Positions 46,252-55,653 of a stretch of 64,000 nucleotides of DNA are shown piece by piece (positions within the stretch are counted from its first letter, which is position 1; the number at the start of each line of letters is the position of its first letter). The DNA comes from Dictyobacter arantiisoli (GTDB taxonomy: Bacteria; Chloroflexota; Ktedonobacteria; Ktedonobacterales; Ktedonobacteraceae). Location of the stretch: positions 1-64,000 of the forward strand of contig NZ_BIXY01000027.1 in assembly GCF_008326305.1 (NCBI RefSeq). The letters are read 5' to 3'. A program made the position numbers and the translations under genes. Below the pieces are notes generated by a model. It made no database searches, was not told the DNA's origin, and saw only the letters and a list, made by a program, of their open reading frames with translations.

Positions 46252-48015
46252 CTATGCGGTTGCCTGTTCCGCACTCTGTGTGGGTGGGACAACCGGGATG
46301 CTGACGTGGAAAGTGCTGCCATTTTCTGGATTGCTCTCTAACCAGATGTGTCCTCCATGTCTGCGAATAATCGCTTTAGCAACATAGAGACCAAGCCCAA
46401 TTCCAGCATAGTGCTGGCTAGCAGTGTTTTGGATACGATAGAAGCGCTCAAAGATGTGCTCGAAATGTTCGGGACTGACTCCAATGCCCTGATCTTTGAC
46501 GCTGATATGGTATGTCTGCGCTTGCTTGCGCAGACTGACAAGTATCTGACCACCGTGGGGCGAATATTTGACTGCATTGTCCAGTATGTTTCCGATAACT
46601 TGCTCGATTCTGACCTGATCAGCGGTAACGGTCGTTTCTTCTTCTACGACCTCTAGCATCAATAGATGCTGCTCCGCGCTGGCCTGGACTGAGCGTACCA
46701 GATTTTCAAGCATTGCTTTCATCTGAAAGGTTGTATAGTGCAAATGGATGTCCCCCCACTGCACCTGAGAGAGATCGAGCAGATCATTGACGAGCCGCTC
46801 AAGGTGTTCGGTCTGGCTCTGGATGATCGCCAGGCTGTGCAGATCATGCTGCTCTGGATGGTTGTGTTCTGGCTCACTGGCGCGTAATTTGTGCAGCCGC
46901 CGCTCAGCACGCCGTACCAGATGTTGCGTATAGCCTTTTATGGCGGTGAGAGGAGTGCGCAGTTCATGCGAGACGACCGAGACAAAATCGTCCTTGAGTC
47001 GTTCCACCTGCTTACTTGAGGTAATATCATTGAGGACCGCGACAACTCCGCTAGGCTTCAATGAAAACTCACCTGCTTCATGCAGGGGAGCGGCACTGAT
47101 ACTCAATGTCAGGGGGACGCGTTCGTCAGTTTTGCCTGCTACCAGTTCCTGTCCCTTCACGACTTTGCCGCTGAGTGCCTGCTGGATAATTTCAACCAGC
47201 CGGGGAAGCCAGGGAATATCGCTGGTCTCGGCCAGGCGCCGCAAAGGCACGCCAGATGTGAGAACCGTCTGTGCCTGTGCCAGCAACTGTTCAGCGGATT
47301 TATTGAGGGATTTGATGGTGCCGTTGGTATCTGTAATTAAGAGTCCCTCAGCCATACTCCCAATAATCAATTCCAGGCGCATGCGTTCAAATTCCGCCTG
47401 TCGCCAGAGAGCATTCTCGCGCTCGCGTAGCCGGACATTCTCCAATGCGACCGCTGCATAATCGGCGATCATAGTGGTTAATTTCAAGAGATTGGCGTCA
47501 AATGTCCCGGGCTTCTCGTCAAAGAGGCTCAGGATGCCAATAATACGGTCCTCGACGGTCAGTGGGATATTCAGACAGGAACCGATGGTGGTACTGGATA
47601 GCTCGCCTTGAGCGCGATTCTGGGCTAATTCATCGGGGGCGTCAAAGTAGGCACTACGCGTCAATTGTTCGGCTGTGACTGTGGGAAAATCGAGCGCGTT
47701 GGCTGCGCTGGCGATGCGCTGGATCATTGATTCCAGAAAGGATGCATTTAATGGATAACATGGGATAATAAAGAGGTCGAATGGATTTCCTTTGAGTAAG
47801 ATGCAGCAAGCTGAAAAACTATAAATTTCTTTTAATGCTGCCAGTAGAGCACGATGAACCTGAAAGCGGTCGAAGGCGGCTACGAATTGTTTGCCAATCG
47901 TGTTGAGATATTCCATCTCCCCTTTGAGTGCGAGCAAACGCTCTGCGTTTAGCCCATTGGGGGGCCGAATGGGAATATCTACGGTTTGCGACTTGGATTG
48001 TACGCTGCTCTCCAT
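46252..48015 (-). CDS. Soluble GAF-PAS sensor histidine kinase
   Basis: A 587-aa kinase without membrane helices: a GAF domain (about 30-195), a PAS domain (about 210-335), an H-box VVSHELRTPLTAIKG (His350), and an HATPase with GNILDNAVKYSP, DQGIGVSPEHFEHIFERFYR and GIGLGLYVAKAI. It should sense a cytoplasmic ligand or redox signal. No response regulator adjoins it. A 125-aa gene ends 10 nt upstream and is likely co-transcribed, perhaps a partner. Confidence 0.93.
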   Translation of the reverse strand: MESSVQSKSQTVDIPIRPPNGLNAERLLALKGEMEYLNTIGKQFVAAFDRFQVHRALLAALKEIYSFSACCILLKGNPFDLFIIPCYPLNASFLESMIQRIASAANALDFPTVTAEQLTRSAYFDAPDELAQNRAQGELSSTTIGSCLNIPLTVEDRIIGILSLFDEKPGTFDANLLKLTTMIADYAAVALENVRLRERENALWRQAEFERMRLELIIGSMAEGLLITDTNGTIKSLNKSAEQLLAQAQTVLTSGVPLRRLAETSDIPWLPRLVEIIQQALSGKVVKGQELVAGKTDERVPLTLSISAAPLHEAGEFSLKPSGVVAVLNDITSSKQVERLKDDFVSVVSHELRTPLTAIKGYTQHLVRRAERRLHKLRASEPEHNHPEQHDLHSLAIIQSQTEHLERLVNDLLDLSQVQWGDIHLHYTTFQMKAMLENLVRSVQASAEQHLLMLEVVEEETTVTADQVRIEQVIGNILDNAVKYSPHGGQILVSLRKQAQTYHISVKDQGIGVSPEHFEHIFERFYRIQNTASQHYAGIGLGLYVAKAIIRRHGGHIWLESNPENGSTFHVSIPVVPPTQSAEQATA

Positions 48016-48025
48016 GCTGATCCCC

Positions 48026-48403
48026 TTACTGTAGTTGTTGTAATTGGTTCGTTACTTCGTCATGAAGGGGTGGAACAATAAGGTCACCAGTAAGCTCGCG
48101 TAAACCTGCAAAACATGCATCCAATAGAGCCATTAAGCCTTCTTCGAGCTCGTTCGCAGTGATGCTGCCGAGTTGTTCATGTATAATAGCTGGAATAAGT
48201 GCGGTATAAGGACGATTCACCAGACAGTTGAGAAATGGATAGGTAATAGTGAGGCGCTTGGCGGCACCTTGCACCAGAACACGAGTGGTTGCCTTCCCTA
48301 AGTAGGGGGCGACTCGCTCATCAATCAACCCAATGGCTTGCAGGTACGCCTCTGTAACTTGCTCACGGGAGACGGAAGAGGAGTTGTTATGTATGGGTAA
48401 CAC
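48026..48403 (-). CDS. 125-aa protein co-transcribed with a histidine kinase
   Basis: A helical, soluble protein: AYLQAIGLIDERVAPYLG, KATTRVLVQGAAKRLT, then IHEQLGSITANELEEGLMALLD. No known motif. It lies 10 nt before the GAF-PAS kinase, which suggests a shared role such as signal input. ATG 48403 starts it. Confidence 0.72.
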   Translation of the reverse strand: MLPIHNNSSSVSREQVTEAYLQAIGLIDERVAPYLGKATTRVLVQGAAKRLTITYPFLNCLVNRPYTALIPAIIHEQLGSITANELEEGLMALLDACFAGLRELTGDLIVPPLHDEVTNQLQQLQ

Positions 48404-48710
48404 TATTTCCTCCCTTCGCTTGTTGGTAATGCTCTCCGATGTTTATTATAGCATAGTCACCTATATATTGTAAGTGGATAGTACCTACAACAATATAGCT
48501 ATCAATAAATACAGTTTAACTACTCTTGTATATTTTAATCTCTGGTCATAGAAAAAACGTTAGTTGCCTATTCATAGATACAGTGAGATAAATGCGTTCA
48601 AAACTCTTCCATATATAATGCGAGACCCATCTTTATCATAAAGATGAGCCTCGCATTATATATGGCAATCTCATTCCTCCCGGCAAAGAAGGCCCTCACC
48701 GCAAGGCTAT
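48404..48710. other. Intergenic region with inverted repeat
   Basis: About 300 nt, very AT-rich, containing the 48609-48665 inverted repeat and otherwise nothing I can identify. It probably includes the promoter of the two-gene kinase unit. Confidence 0.5.
48609..48665. repeat. Long inverted repeat
   Basis: CCATATATAATGCGAG (48609-48624) pairs with CTCGCATTATATATGG (48650-48665). An inner CATCTTTA/TAAAGATG stem surrounds a TCA loop, giving a near-perfect hairpin of about 57 nt. It is 46 nt beyond the cdc48 stop and may end that transcript. Confidence 0.8.
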
Positions 48711-51338
48711 TCAGGCCAGGCCAAAGAGGCGGGCAAGCCAGAGGCGGAAACCGCGTAAGGGTGGCTTTTCTTCCCGGTCAGCTGCCATCTCAATCAGGCG
48801 TTGACGTCCGCGATCCTGACGCGCGCGCTCTGTTTCCGACGCTTCTTGAATCGCGTAGCGTTTGCTCTGTTCTTCAATGGCGGCGGCAAAGTGTTCGGGC
48901 AGGATCTTAAAGCGTTTAGGGACTGACTGCTCGGCTTCAACAGCTGTTCCATCTGTATTGGTGGCCGATGTGGTACCTGCTGAACTGCTGTCGCCCGTCT
49001 CGGTCACCTGCGTAATCTGGACCTGTCCCGGCAGTAAGCGTGGGGCGATCCATTCGCGTAAGGCTAGCAGAGCGGCGCGGCGGCAGATGGCTTCAATATC
49101 TGCTCCACTGCGTCCCGGTGTCAGTTTGGCTAATTCCTCGGCGGTGACTTCGGGGGCCAGTGGTCGGTCGTGAAGATGGACGGCAAAGATTTCTCGACGT
49201 CCATCTTCATCTGGATATTGCAGTTCGACGCTGAGATCAAAGCGGCCTGGACGCAATAAAGCGGGATCGATCATATCGAGACGGTTGGTGGCTGCCAGGA
49301 CAATCACGCCCTCACGGCCTTCAATACCATCCATCTCGGTCAGCAATTGAGCAATCACGCGATCTCCCACATTGCCATCGTTGCCCTGTCCTCGGCGCGG
49401 GGCCAGGGCATCCAACTCATCGAAGAAGACAATACACGGTGCGGCCTGTTTGGCATGCCGGAAGATTTCTCGAATCCCTTTTTCTGATTCCCCTACCCAT
49501 TTTGAGAGGAGCTCTGGTCCCTTAATGGAGATAAAGCTGGCTTCGCATTGATTGGCTAAAGCACGTGCGAGCAGGGTTTTACCTGATCCGGGAGGGCCGG
49601 AGAGAATGATGCCGCGTGGTGGTTCTACCCTGGCGTTAGAGTAGATCTCTGGATAGCGCAATGGCCATTCAACGCTCTCTGTGAGCAGGTTTTTCGTATA
49701 TTCAAGCCCCCCGATATCATCCCATGAGGTATCGCTGACTTCAACGTAGACTTCGCGCGTCGTCGAGGGTTCAATTTCGCGTAAGGCGGCCTGGAAATCT
49801 GCCATGGTGATATTCAGGTTGACCAGCGTTTCATAGGGAATATAGCCGCGCTGATAGTCGATATGTGGGAGGACGCGCCGTAAAGCGATCATGGCGGCTT
49901 CACGGCACAGGGATTCCAGGTCCGCACCGACAAAGCCAGGCGTGAGTTGGGCCAGACGTTGAATATCCACATCGTTGGCGAGCGCGGCATCCCGGCTGTG
50001 AATCTGGAGGATCTCCATGCGTCCATGCGTATCGGGCACGCGCAGGCCAATTTCACGATCAAAGCGTCCTGGACGGCGTATGGCTGGATCAAGCGCGTTG
50101 GGCTGATTGGTGGCTCCGATAATGACAACCTGTCCACGGGACTCCATTCCATCCATCAGCGCGAGCAGTTGTCCTACGATGCGCCGCTCGACTTCACCGC
50201 CGGTCTCGGCTCGTTTGGGGGCCAGGGCGTCGATTTCGTCGATAAAGATCACGCTGGGGGCGCGCTTTTGAGCTTCCTGGAAGACCGAGCGTAACCGCGA
50301 CTCGCTTTCACCATAGAATTTATTGATGATTTCAGGCCCGTTGATGATAAAAAAGGAAGCATTGGTCTCGGTGGCGACGATGCGAGCGATCAATGTTTTA
50401 CCGGTTCCAGGAGGTCCATAGAGTAGGACACCTTTGGGCGGTTCAACTCCCAGGCGATCAAAGACGGCTGGATATTTGAGTGGCAGTTCAAGCATCTCGC
50501 GGATACGTTGAATTTCTTTGCCCAATCCGCCGACATCTTCATAGCCCACCCTGCGAGGTGCGCCATTATTGCTTGAACTGCGCGATTGTGAGCGTATAAT
50601 CGTTCCGGGTTGTACCAGGACCGCTTCGACATCACCATTAGCGGTCGGCGAGATGGCAATTGGCAGTTCGCCGGTCTTCTGTCGGTTCTGCAAGGTATAA
50701 GCCGGTGTGGCGGGATTGGTCCCAATGATCAGGAATTCGCGTGGTGCGGCTCCGGGTGTACCGACGCGCAACAGATCACCTATTGTGACCGGAAGTCCAA
50801 CCAGATAGCGGGCGATATATTGCAGGTCGCTCTCCTGAATCGGTGTGCCGCTACTGAGTGGGAGCAGGGTAACCTTCTCAGCCGTTTGGACATTGGCTTT
50901 GTGGACGGTAACATACTCTCCCAGTCCTGAGGCGCTATTCTGGCGCACCTGGCTATCCATCTGGATTGATTGCTGGTTGCGATCAACCAGGGCATTAGGA
51001 ATGACCTTGGCGGCGGTGGTGCGTGCACCCTCGATCATGATGATATCGCCAGCCTGACATCCTAACTTCGCCATATCGTTGGGGTCCATACGGGCTACGC
51101 CGCGTCCAACCTGGAAGCCTTCTACCACAACCAGTTTCAGGTGGTCGGTTGTGGGCGTCGTTGTTTCAGTGATTGTATTTTGTGTGGTCGTCTCTGTATC
51201 CATATCATCGTCATCTGCTGTTAGTTTGGTTGTGATATGTTTGGATGCGCCTGTGGGCAGTTTATCAGTAATCTGCGCCGTGGTATTGGAGCTAGTATTA
51301 GTGCCTGGTAGATTGGATGGTACGCGTGGCTCCTCCAT
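48711..51338 (-). CDS. Cdc48/p97-type double AAA+ ATPase
   Basis: An 875-aa unfoldase of the archaeal VAT / eukaryotic p97 group. Order: a low-complexity Thr/Asp-rich N-terminal tail (1-65); a Cdc48 N-domain (about 66-250, with VGRGVARMDPNDMAKLGC); and D1 with GPPGTGKT (308-315), IFIDEIDAL and NQPNALDPAIRRPGRFDRE. D2 follows with GPPGSGKT (581-588), VFFDELDAL and [18 protein letters not shown]. The C-terminal extension ends FRLWLARLFGLA, a hydrophobic tip unlike the archaeal HbYX tail. It should extract or unfold proteins. Bacterial members are uncommon but known. A partner protease is not adjacent. Confidence 0.95.
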   Translation of the reverse strand: MEEPRVPSNLPGTNTSSNTTAQITDKLPTGASKHITTKLTADDDDMDTETTTQNTITETTTPTTDHLKLVVVEGFQVGRGVARMDPNDMAKLGCQAGDIIMIEGARTTAAKVIPNALVDRNQQSIQMDSQVRQNSASGLGEYVTVHKANVQTAEKVTLLPLSSGTPIQESDLQYIARYLVGLPVTIGDLLRVGTPGAAPREFLIIGTNPATPAYTLQNRQKTGELPIAISPTANGDVEAVLVQPGTIIRSQSRSSSNNGAPRRVGYEDVGGLGKEIQRIREMLELPLKYPAVFDRLGVEPPKGVLLYGPPGTGKTLIARIVATETNASFFIINGPEIINKFYGESESRLRSVFQEAQKRAPSVIFIDEIDALAPKRAETGGEVERRIVGQLLALMDGMESRGQVVIIGATNQPNALDPAIRRPGRFDREIGLRVPDTHGRMEILQIHSRDAALANDVDIQRLAQLTPGFVGADLESLCREAAMIALRRVLPHIDYQRGYIPYETLVNLNITMADFQAALREIEPSTTREVYVEVSDTSWDDIGGLEYTKNLLTESVEWPLRYPEIYSNARVEPPRGIILSGPPGSGKTLLARALANQCEASFISIKGPELLSKWVGESEKGIREIFRHAKQAAPCIVFFDELDALAPRRGQGNDGNVGDRVIAQLLTEMDGIEGREGVIVLAATNRLDMIDPALLRPGRFDLSVELQYPDEDGRREIFAVHLHDRPLAPEVTAEELAKLTPGRSGADIEAICRRAALLALREWIAPRLLPGQVQITQVTETGDSSSAGTTSATNTDGTAVEAEQSVPKRFKILPEHFAAAIEEQSKRYAIQEASETERARQDRGRQRLIEMAADREEKPPLRGFRLWLARLFGLA

Positions 51339-51534
51339 TATATCCCTCTCTTAACTCTACAAATATCTCTACACATCTGTAGAGGTCGCTTGTTACCATT
51401 ATTTTGGATGCATAAGCATGTACGTAACAGGTATGAAGAAGGTTAGAGTAGAGATAGGCCCAAAGATCGTTTCTTGGATGGCAGATCCCACGGGATGCGC
51501 AACGAGGCTGCAGCAAGCAGGCTGTACGATATAA

Positions 51535-51780
51535 AGTTGAAGGACGAGAGGCTGATGCCACCACCTGTTGCAACTGAAGGAACTCAGGTAAGCCCTGAAT
51601 ACCCTGTGACTCATCAACGGGGCTGGTGAGCAGCACAATGTTGGCAGCTGGTGCGATTGCATGGGCCCACTCGACATCAAGTGTGGTTTCGAGCGCCCAT
51701 GCATCATCGGCTGCGACACGATCATTAAAGGTATGCGTCCCTAATGGGGCGAGGATCTTGTTGGCGTCTATTTTATTTTT
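51535..51780 (-). pseudogene. Remnant of a sedolisin (peptidase S53) gene
   Basis: On the minus strand a frame reads ALETTLDVEWAHAIAPAAN and then IVLLTSPVDES, the segment of S53 peptidases around the catalytic Glu/Asp helix (ETSLDVEWAHAIAPGA-like). Nothing recognisable continues on either side: no propeptide, no Ser motif and no start. It is a short degraded piece, perhaps left by recombination. Confidence 0.7.
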
Positions 51781-51864
51781 TTAATTAGTAATGTTTGTCA
51801 AGTCAAACATACGAAAGCACTACGCTTTTCACTGTTTTATAGGATTTTTACCTTATCATTGCTA

Positions 51865-51894
51865 TTGACAAAAAAATTATTGTTCAGGTACAAT
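51865..51894 (+). promoter_or_regulatory. Sigma-70-like promoter before the RHS fragment
   Basis: TTGACA (51865-51870), 18-nt spacer, TACAAT (51889-51894). It points towards the RHS frame, with a leader of about 160 nt. Confidence 0.6.
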
Positions 51895-52060
51895 TCATGC
51901 TGTGCTCTAGATATTCTGTTATATAGGAATATGCAATTTTTTATCCTTTTTGGCAGAGTGATAATTATTTCTGTTGAAGGTAGAAATACCACAAATGTAT
52001 CCCTTAAAGGAATCGTCTCTATTTTTGGTGTATTCATCATTGTATTTCTATGCGTAAAGG

Positions 52061-53254
52061 ATGAACGCTGAGCAGAAAGTCCAGAAGGTCAGCGGCAGCG
52101 TGACGCTCTTTGACCAGACGCGCACCTATGATGCAGTAGGCAATGTCAGTACGGTGAATACAACGCTGCCAACAGGCACCGATAATCAGATGTACTGCTA
52201 TGATGAGCTGAATCGCACGACCTGGGCTGGTTCAACAGGCACCGCTCCCTGTGGGACGCTCACGGCAGGCACACTTACTGCCGCAAACTACCAACAGAGC
52301 TATGTCTTCGACACGCTCAATCGGCTCACCACTGGCCCGAGTGGGAGTGAGACCTATGGTGATCCGAATCACCTGAATGCCGTGACTAGCGCGCCAGGGT
52401 ATACCGCGAGCTATGATCCAGCTGGCAATATGACCACGCGTAACGGCCAACCAATCGTGTATGATGCCTTGAGTCGTCAGACGAACTGGCAGAGCACGGC
52501 GACGAGTCCAACGCAAACCGCCACGTATGCCTATAATGGCGAAGGTGAGCGGGTCCAACAAGTGGTGGCCGATAGTGGTACCACGACCACCACCAACTAT
52601 ATCGGCCCGAACGAGGAGGTGAGCACCACCGGCTCGACCACAACAACGACCAAGTACTACAATGCTGGCGTGGCATCTGTAACCAATGTGAATGGGACGC
52701 TGTCCTATTTGGTCAGAGATTTCCTCGGCAGCACCACTATAGCATTGGATAATACTGGCAATGTCACCGCGACAACGTTGTATGCACCCTATGGAATGAC
52801 GCGCTACAGCACGGGAACGATGCCAACGACGCGAAGCTACACGAGCATGGCAAGTGACCCCAGTGGGTTATTCTATGACCATGCGCGCTACTATGATGAT
52901 GGGGTAGGCCAGTTCACATCGGCAGACACAGTGCAAGGGCCAAACCGCTATGGGTATGTTGCCGGAAATCCTGAAACATACACCGATCCGACGGGACACC
53001 TAACCTTTGCTGGGTCACATATCAATTGGGCGCGTCGGTGGCCACCCGATTGGGATGGCTGGATTAACATCAATTTCAACAATAATGACATTAATTTTTT
53101 ATGGGATTTTATTTGGAGTTCGCCTGGTGTCATTCTTGGGTTGATCTGTTCAGCAGCTACTGTAGGATTTGGATCTTTCTTATGTGGTCTTCTTGGCGTC
53201 GCTGTGGGGCTGGTAGGTGTTTTGGTTGGACGTAACTACTCAGGTACCCTATAG
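52061..53254 (+). CDS. 5'-truncated RHS/YD-repeat protein with novel C-terminal tip
   Basis: A 397-aa frame. It has YD repeats (TRTYDAVGNVST, CYDELNRTTW, SYDPAGNMTT, YAYNGEGERV) and the RHS core (LVRDFLGSTTIALD, GLFYDHARYYDDGVGQFTSAD, GNPETYTDPTGH). A variable 85-residue tip with two hydrophobic segments (about 350-390) follows. Full RHS proteins are usually well over 1000 aa with a secretion signal; here the upstream part is missing and ATG 52061 has no spaced SD. RHS tips are often toxins in contact-dependent competition. This one has no nuclease motif and could act on membranes. It is probably a displaced cassette rather than a working gene. Confidence 0.8.
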   Translation: MNAEQKVQKVSGSVTLFDQTRTYDAVGNVSTVNTTLPTGTDNQMYCYDELNRTTWAGSTGTAPCGTLTAGTLTAANYQQSYVFDTLNRLTTGPSGSETYGDPNHLNAVTSAPGYTASYDPAGNMTTRNGQPIVYDALSRQTNWQSTATSPTQTATYAYNGEGERVQQVVADSGTTTTTNYIGPNEEVSTTGSTTTTTKYYNAGVASVTNVNGTLSYLVRDFLGSTTIALDNTGNVTATTLYAPYGMTRYSTGTMPTTRSYTSMASDPSGLFYDHARYYDDGVGQFTSADTVQGPNRYGYVAGNPETYTDPTGHLTFAGSHINWARRWPPDWDGWININFNNNDINFLWDFIWSSPGVILGLICSAATVGFGSFLCGLLGVAVGLVGVLVGRNYSGTL

Positions 53255-53876
53255 AGTATTTTTGAGCTCAAAAGTGCTCACTATTGTCTCATCAATAGCT
53301 ATTTAAAGGCCACTTTTGGACGTTTTATAAACTATTGTTAAGCTTATTGCTACTAGATGTAGTAACAAGAATCGCTAACGACACAAAATGTGGTCCTGAG
53401 TAGTTACGGTTGGACGAGCCATATGGAGTCACTTTTTTAGTGGCGTTACCGCTGGAGTTACAGTCCAAATCAGGGCCACCCACAGATGGGATTATTTCCC
53501 GATATACTGGTGGTGGGGCTGGGGATGGGGTTTTTGGGGATTGCACCGAAGTGGTGGTTTTTGGTCCTATGATCAGTATTTATCAGGCGGTTATTGGCGC
53601 TATAATGGGGTCTGAGCTTGCCCAAGGCTTTCGTTCTTCCCCCAACCTCTCGTAAATCAATGAAAGATGAAGCTGGCAGATTCCCTGCAAAGCCTGTTCT
53701 CCCCTTTCCTCATGGAAAAGAGGGAAGGGGTTGGGGATAGCCCTTACTTACACAAAAAAGCATGTTTACCTAATGCAGTGGTAGCTTTAAGGGGAGTACG
53801 TTAAGTTATTGCTACCACCAGCAAGAGTAAGGGGATGATACATGTTGTCATCCCTGCCTATCTGGAGAGGAATTAT
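53255..53876. other. Post-RHS region with possible gene debris
   Basis: About 620 nt. The minus strand holds the fragment at 53325-53546. A G/A-rich run near 53690-53740 can fold weakly. No intact gene. Confidence 0.45.
53325..53546 (-). pseudogene. Possible fragment of a secreted protein with a GGxDxDC motif
   Basis: A 73-codon minus-strand frame reads APPPVYREIIPSVGGPDLDC. A Pro-rich linker followed by GG-x-D-x-D-C resembles the small C-terminal domain of some secreted nucleases and surface proteins. The rest of that domain (the DGDGxGCE part) is not present, and there is no ribosome site. Low confidence. Confidence 0.25.
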
Positions 53877-54329
53877 ATGTCGTCGTCACGTTTATTTTGG
53901 ATAAAACTCCTTCAATGGGGTGGCGCTCTCGTATTGGTATTTGTTCTAATTATACAGTTGGTATATCCATCCTCTTTCGGTATCCCTCCATCCTTGAGCC
54001 TTTGGAAGCTCGCTTTAAATAGTGTCGTGCTTATCGTCTGGATCGTTGCCTCCGGGTACTTTGGGAAGAAAATTTCATCTTCCCTTATTGCCTTCCGGCC
54101 CATCTCATCTTCCCCTATTGCCGCCCGACCCATGTCATTTTATCGGTTGTTGATAGTGAATATTACTGGATTCATTGGGCTGCTTCTTCTGATCATGATG
54201 GAGGTATTGACCGATGGTAAATCATTGGATGCTGCCGTACAGTTCGGAATTTTTATGGGCTTGTTATTCGGTATTGTACCAATTATCCAGACTTTTTTGT
54301 CCTGGTACCTTTATCGACGTCTCAAGTAA
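53877..54329 (+). CDS. Four-helix membrane protein beside the RHS tip
   Basis: A 150-aa protein with about four TM helices (roughly 7-30, 40-62, 86-108 and 118-142). ATG 53877 follows GGAGAGGAA. The loop around residues 65-82 contains an imperfect tandem duplication (SSSLIAFRPI then SSSPIAARPM). Its position after an RHS tip suggests an immunity protein against a membrane-active toxin, but there is a 620-nt gap and no sequence support. Otherwise unknown. Confidence 0.6.
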   Translation: MSSSRLFWIKLLQWGGALVLVFVLIIQLVYPSSFGIPPSLSLWKLALNSVVLIVWIVASGYFGKKISSSLIAFRPISSSPIAARPMSFYRLLIVNITGFIGLLLLIMMEVLTDGKSLDAAVQFGIFMGLLFGIVPIIQTFLSWYLYRRLK

Positions 54330-54484
54330 CCAGCACCGATAGAGTTTTAGGCCATGCACGCTCTCTGTGCTCATGGAGCATAAAGAAGCGTTCACGCCTT
54401 TGTTCACGAAACCCTGGAAAAGAAGAAAAGCCCCATCACCTGCAACATATAATAAATAGTGTGCAGGTGCGTGAGTGCTGGCAT

Positions 54485-55636
54485 TTAACGTCTGGCGTTC
54501 CAGAGGGTGGTGCGGGCGTCAGCACTGGAGGCATGACCTGCGTTGACGACGGTGCGCCGTAAGAAGTAGCCTCCCATCAGGACGAGCAGGGAGACAAGCA
54601 GTCCCATGCCGCCGCGTTTGGTCGGCTGTCCCTGACTGGTATGTTGTCGGGGTTGCTTTGATCCTGCGATGAGCATGAGCGTTTGGAGCAGCCAGGGAAG
54701 GATCAGGCCGCCACCAAACATCATGGTCCAGAAGGTCGGCCCCTGTTCTTTGGGTTCGCTGCCTACCAGCGCCTTTGCGGTGCGGCCCGCTGTGCGTAGA
54801 TAGGTGAGCAGGCAAGTGATCTCAATCAACATATTGGCCCATTCGATCTTTTCCAGCTTATACAATGTCTTCGCAGGTGCTCCTATGATACGCAGGATGA
54901 CCGAGATCAGGGCGGTGCTGGTCGAGAAGGCCGATGAGACAAACAGCGCTCCCAGCATCTTGCTGCGCGACCAGACGGGAATACTGGTCACTGTGAGCAG
55001 TACGCCAGTATAGCCTCCCAGAAAGACTCCGAAGATGCTGCCAGGTATGGCAAGTAGCTTCAATGGGATGCGTGAGAGCAAGCGTGTTCCCCACCATCTG
55101 CCCAATAGTCCATCGTGTGATGCCTGTACCATAGCGGTGATGCCGCTAAAGCCTGAGAAGGTTAACAATCCCCAGACGCCCATCGACATGGGTGACTTGA
55201 ATTTAAAGACGCGCAACATGTTCAAGAATTTTTCGGGACGACCCAGATCTTTGATCAAGAGCGGTGGACAGGGGAGCAGGGCCAGCAGGGAGGCGTAGTA
55301 GCCCACCCGGGCGACGATGCGATCCTCTTTTTTGCCAAAGAGCGTGGCGATACTGGCTAAGACATAGCTGCCCGCCGCCAGTCCGCCCATAAAGAAGTAC
55401 CAGATGATTTCCCAACTCCAGAGCGGCGCCTTGACAGCAGGATAATCAAAATAGGTCTTCTCTTTGAGCTCGCTGATGGAGTCAGGTGTATAGCCAGTGG
55501 TCAGGCTGGCGAGCCTCTCCAGCAACGTTGATTGATGTGGGATTGGCTCTATCGCTGATGTGTGACTATGTGTTTTATTGATGAACGCTTCATCGGTTGG
55601 CGCTCGTTCTGTTTTTTCATGCTGTGTATCTCGCAT
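54485..55636 (-). CDS. NrfD-family membrane subunit of formate dehydrogenase
   Basis: A 383-aa membrane subunit with about nine hydrophobic helices and a polar N-terminus (1-75). NrfD-type motifs are PLWSWEIIWYFFMGGLAAGSY, KDLGRPEKFLNMLRV and FKSPMSMGVWGL. The family exchanges electrons between an Fe-S subunit and quinone without haem. It starts 17 nt after the Fe-S subunit and is last in the operon. ATG 55636 follows GGAGAGGAAA. Confidence 0.9.
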   Translation of the reverse strand: MRDTQHEKTERAPTDEAFINKTHSHTSAIEPIPHQSTLLERLASLTTGYTPDSISELKEKTYFDYPAVKAPLWSWEIIWYFFMGGLAAGSYVLASIATLFGKKEDRIVARVGYYASLLALLPCPPLLIKDLGRPEKFLNMLRVFKFKSPMSMGVWGLLTFSGFSGITAMVQASHDGLLGRWWGTRLLSRIPLKLLAIPGSIFGVFLGGYTGVLLTVTSIPVWSRSKMLGALFVSSAFSTSTALISVILRIIGAPAKTLYKLEKIEWANMLIEITCLLTYLRTAGRTAKALVGSEPKEQGPTFWTMMFGGGLILPWLLQTLMLIAGSKQPRQHTSQGQPTKRGGMGLLVSLLVLMGGYFLRRTVVNAGHASSADARTTLWNARR

Positions 55637-55653
55637 ACATTTCCTCTCCCGCG

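Larger units (their letters stand above)
51339..52060. other. AT-rich region with pseudogene and promoter
   Basis: About 720 nt between cdc48 and the RHS fragment. It contains the peptidase remnant (51535-51780), a promoter (51865-51894) and an abrupt change from AT-rich to balanced composition at about 52070. No intact gene. Confidence 0.6.

Noticed and set aside
51859-52071. 70-codon hydrophobic ORF overlapping the start of the RHS frame
   Set aside because: It lies in AT-rich DNA where chance hydrophobic frames are common; no SD; it overlaps the presumed RHS junction.
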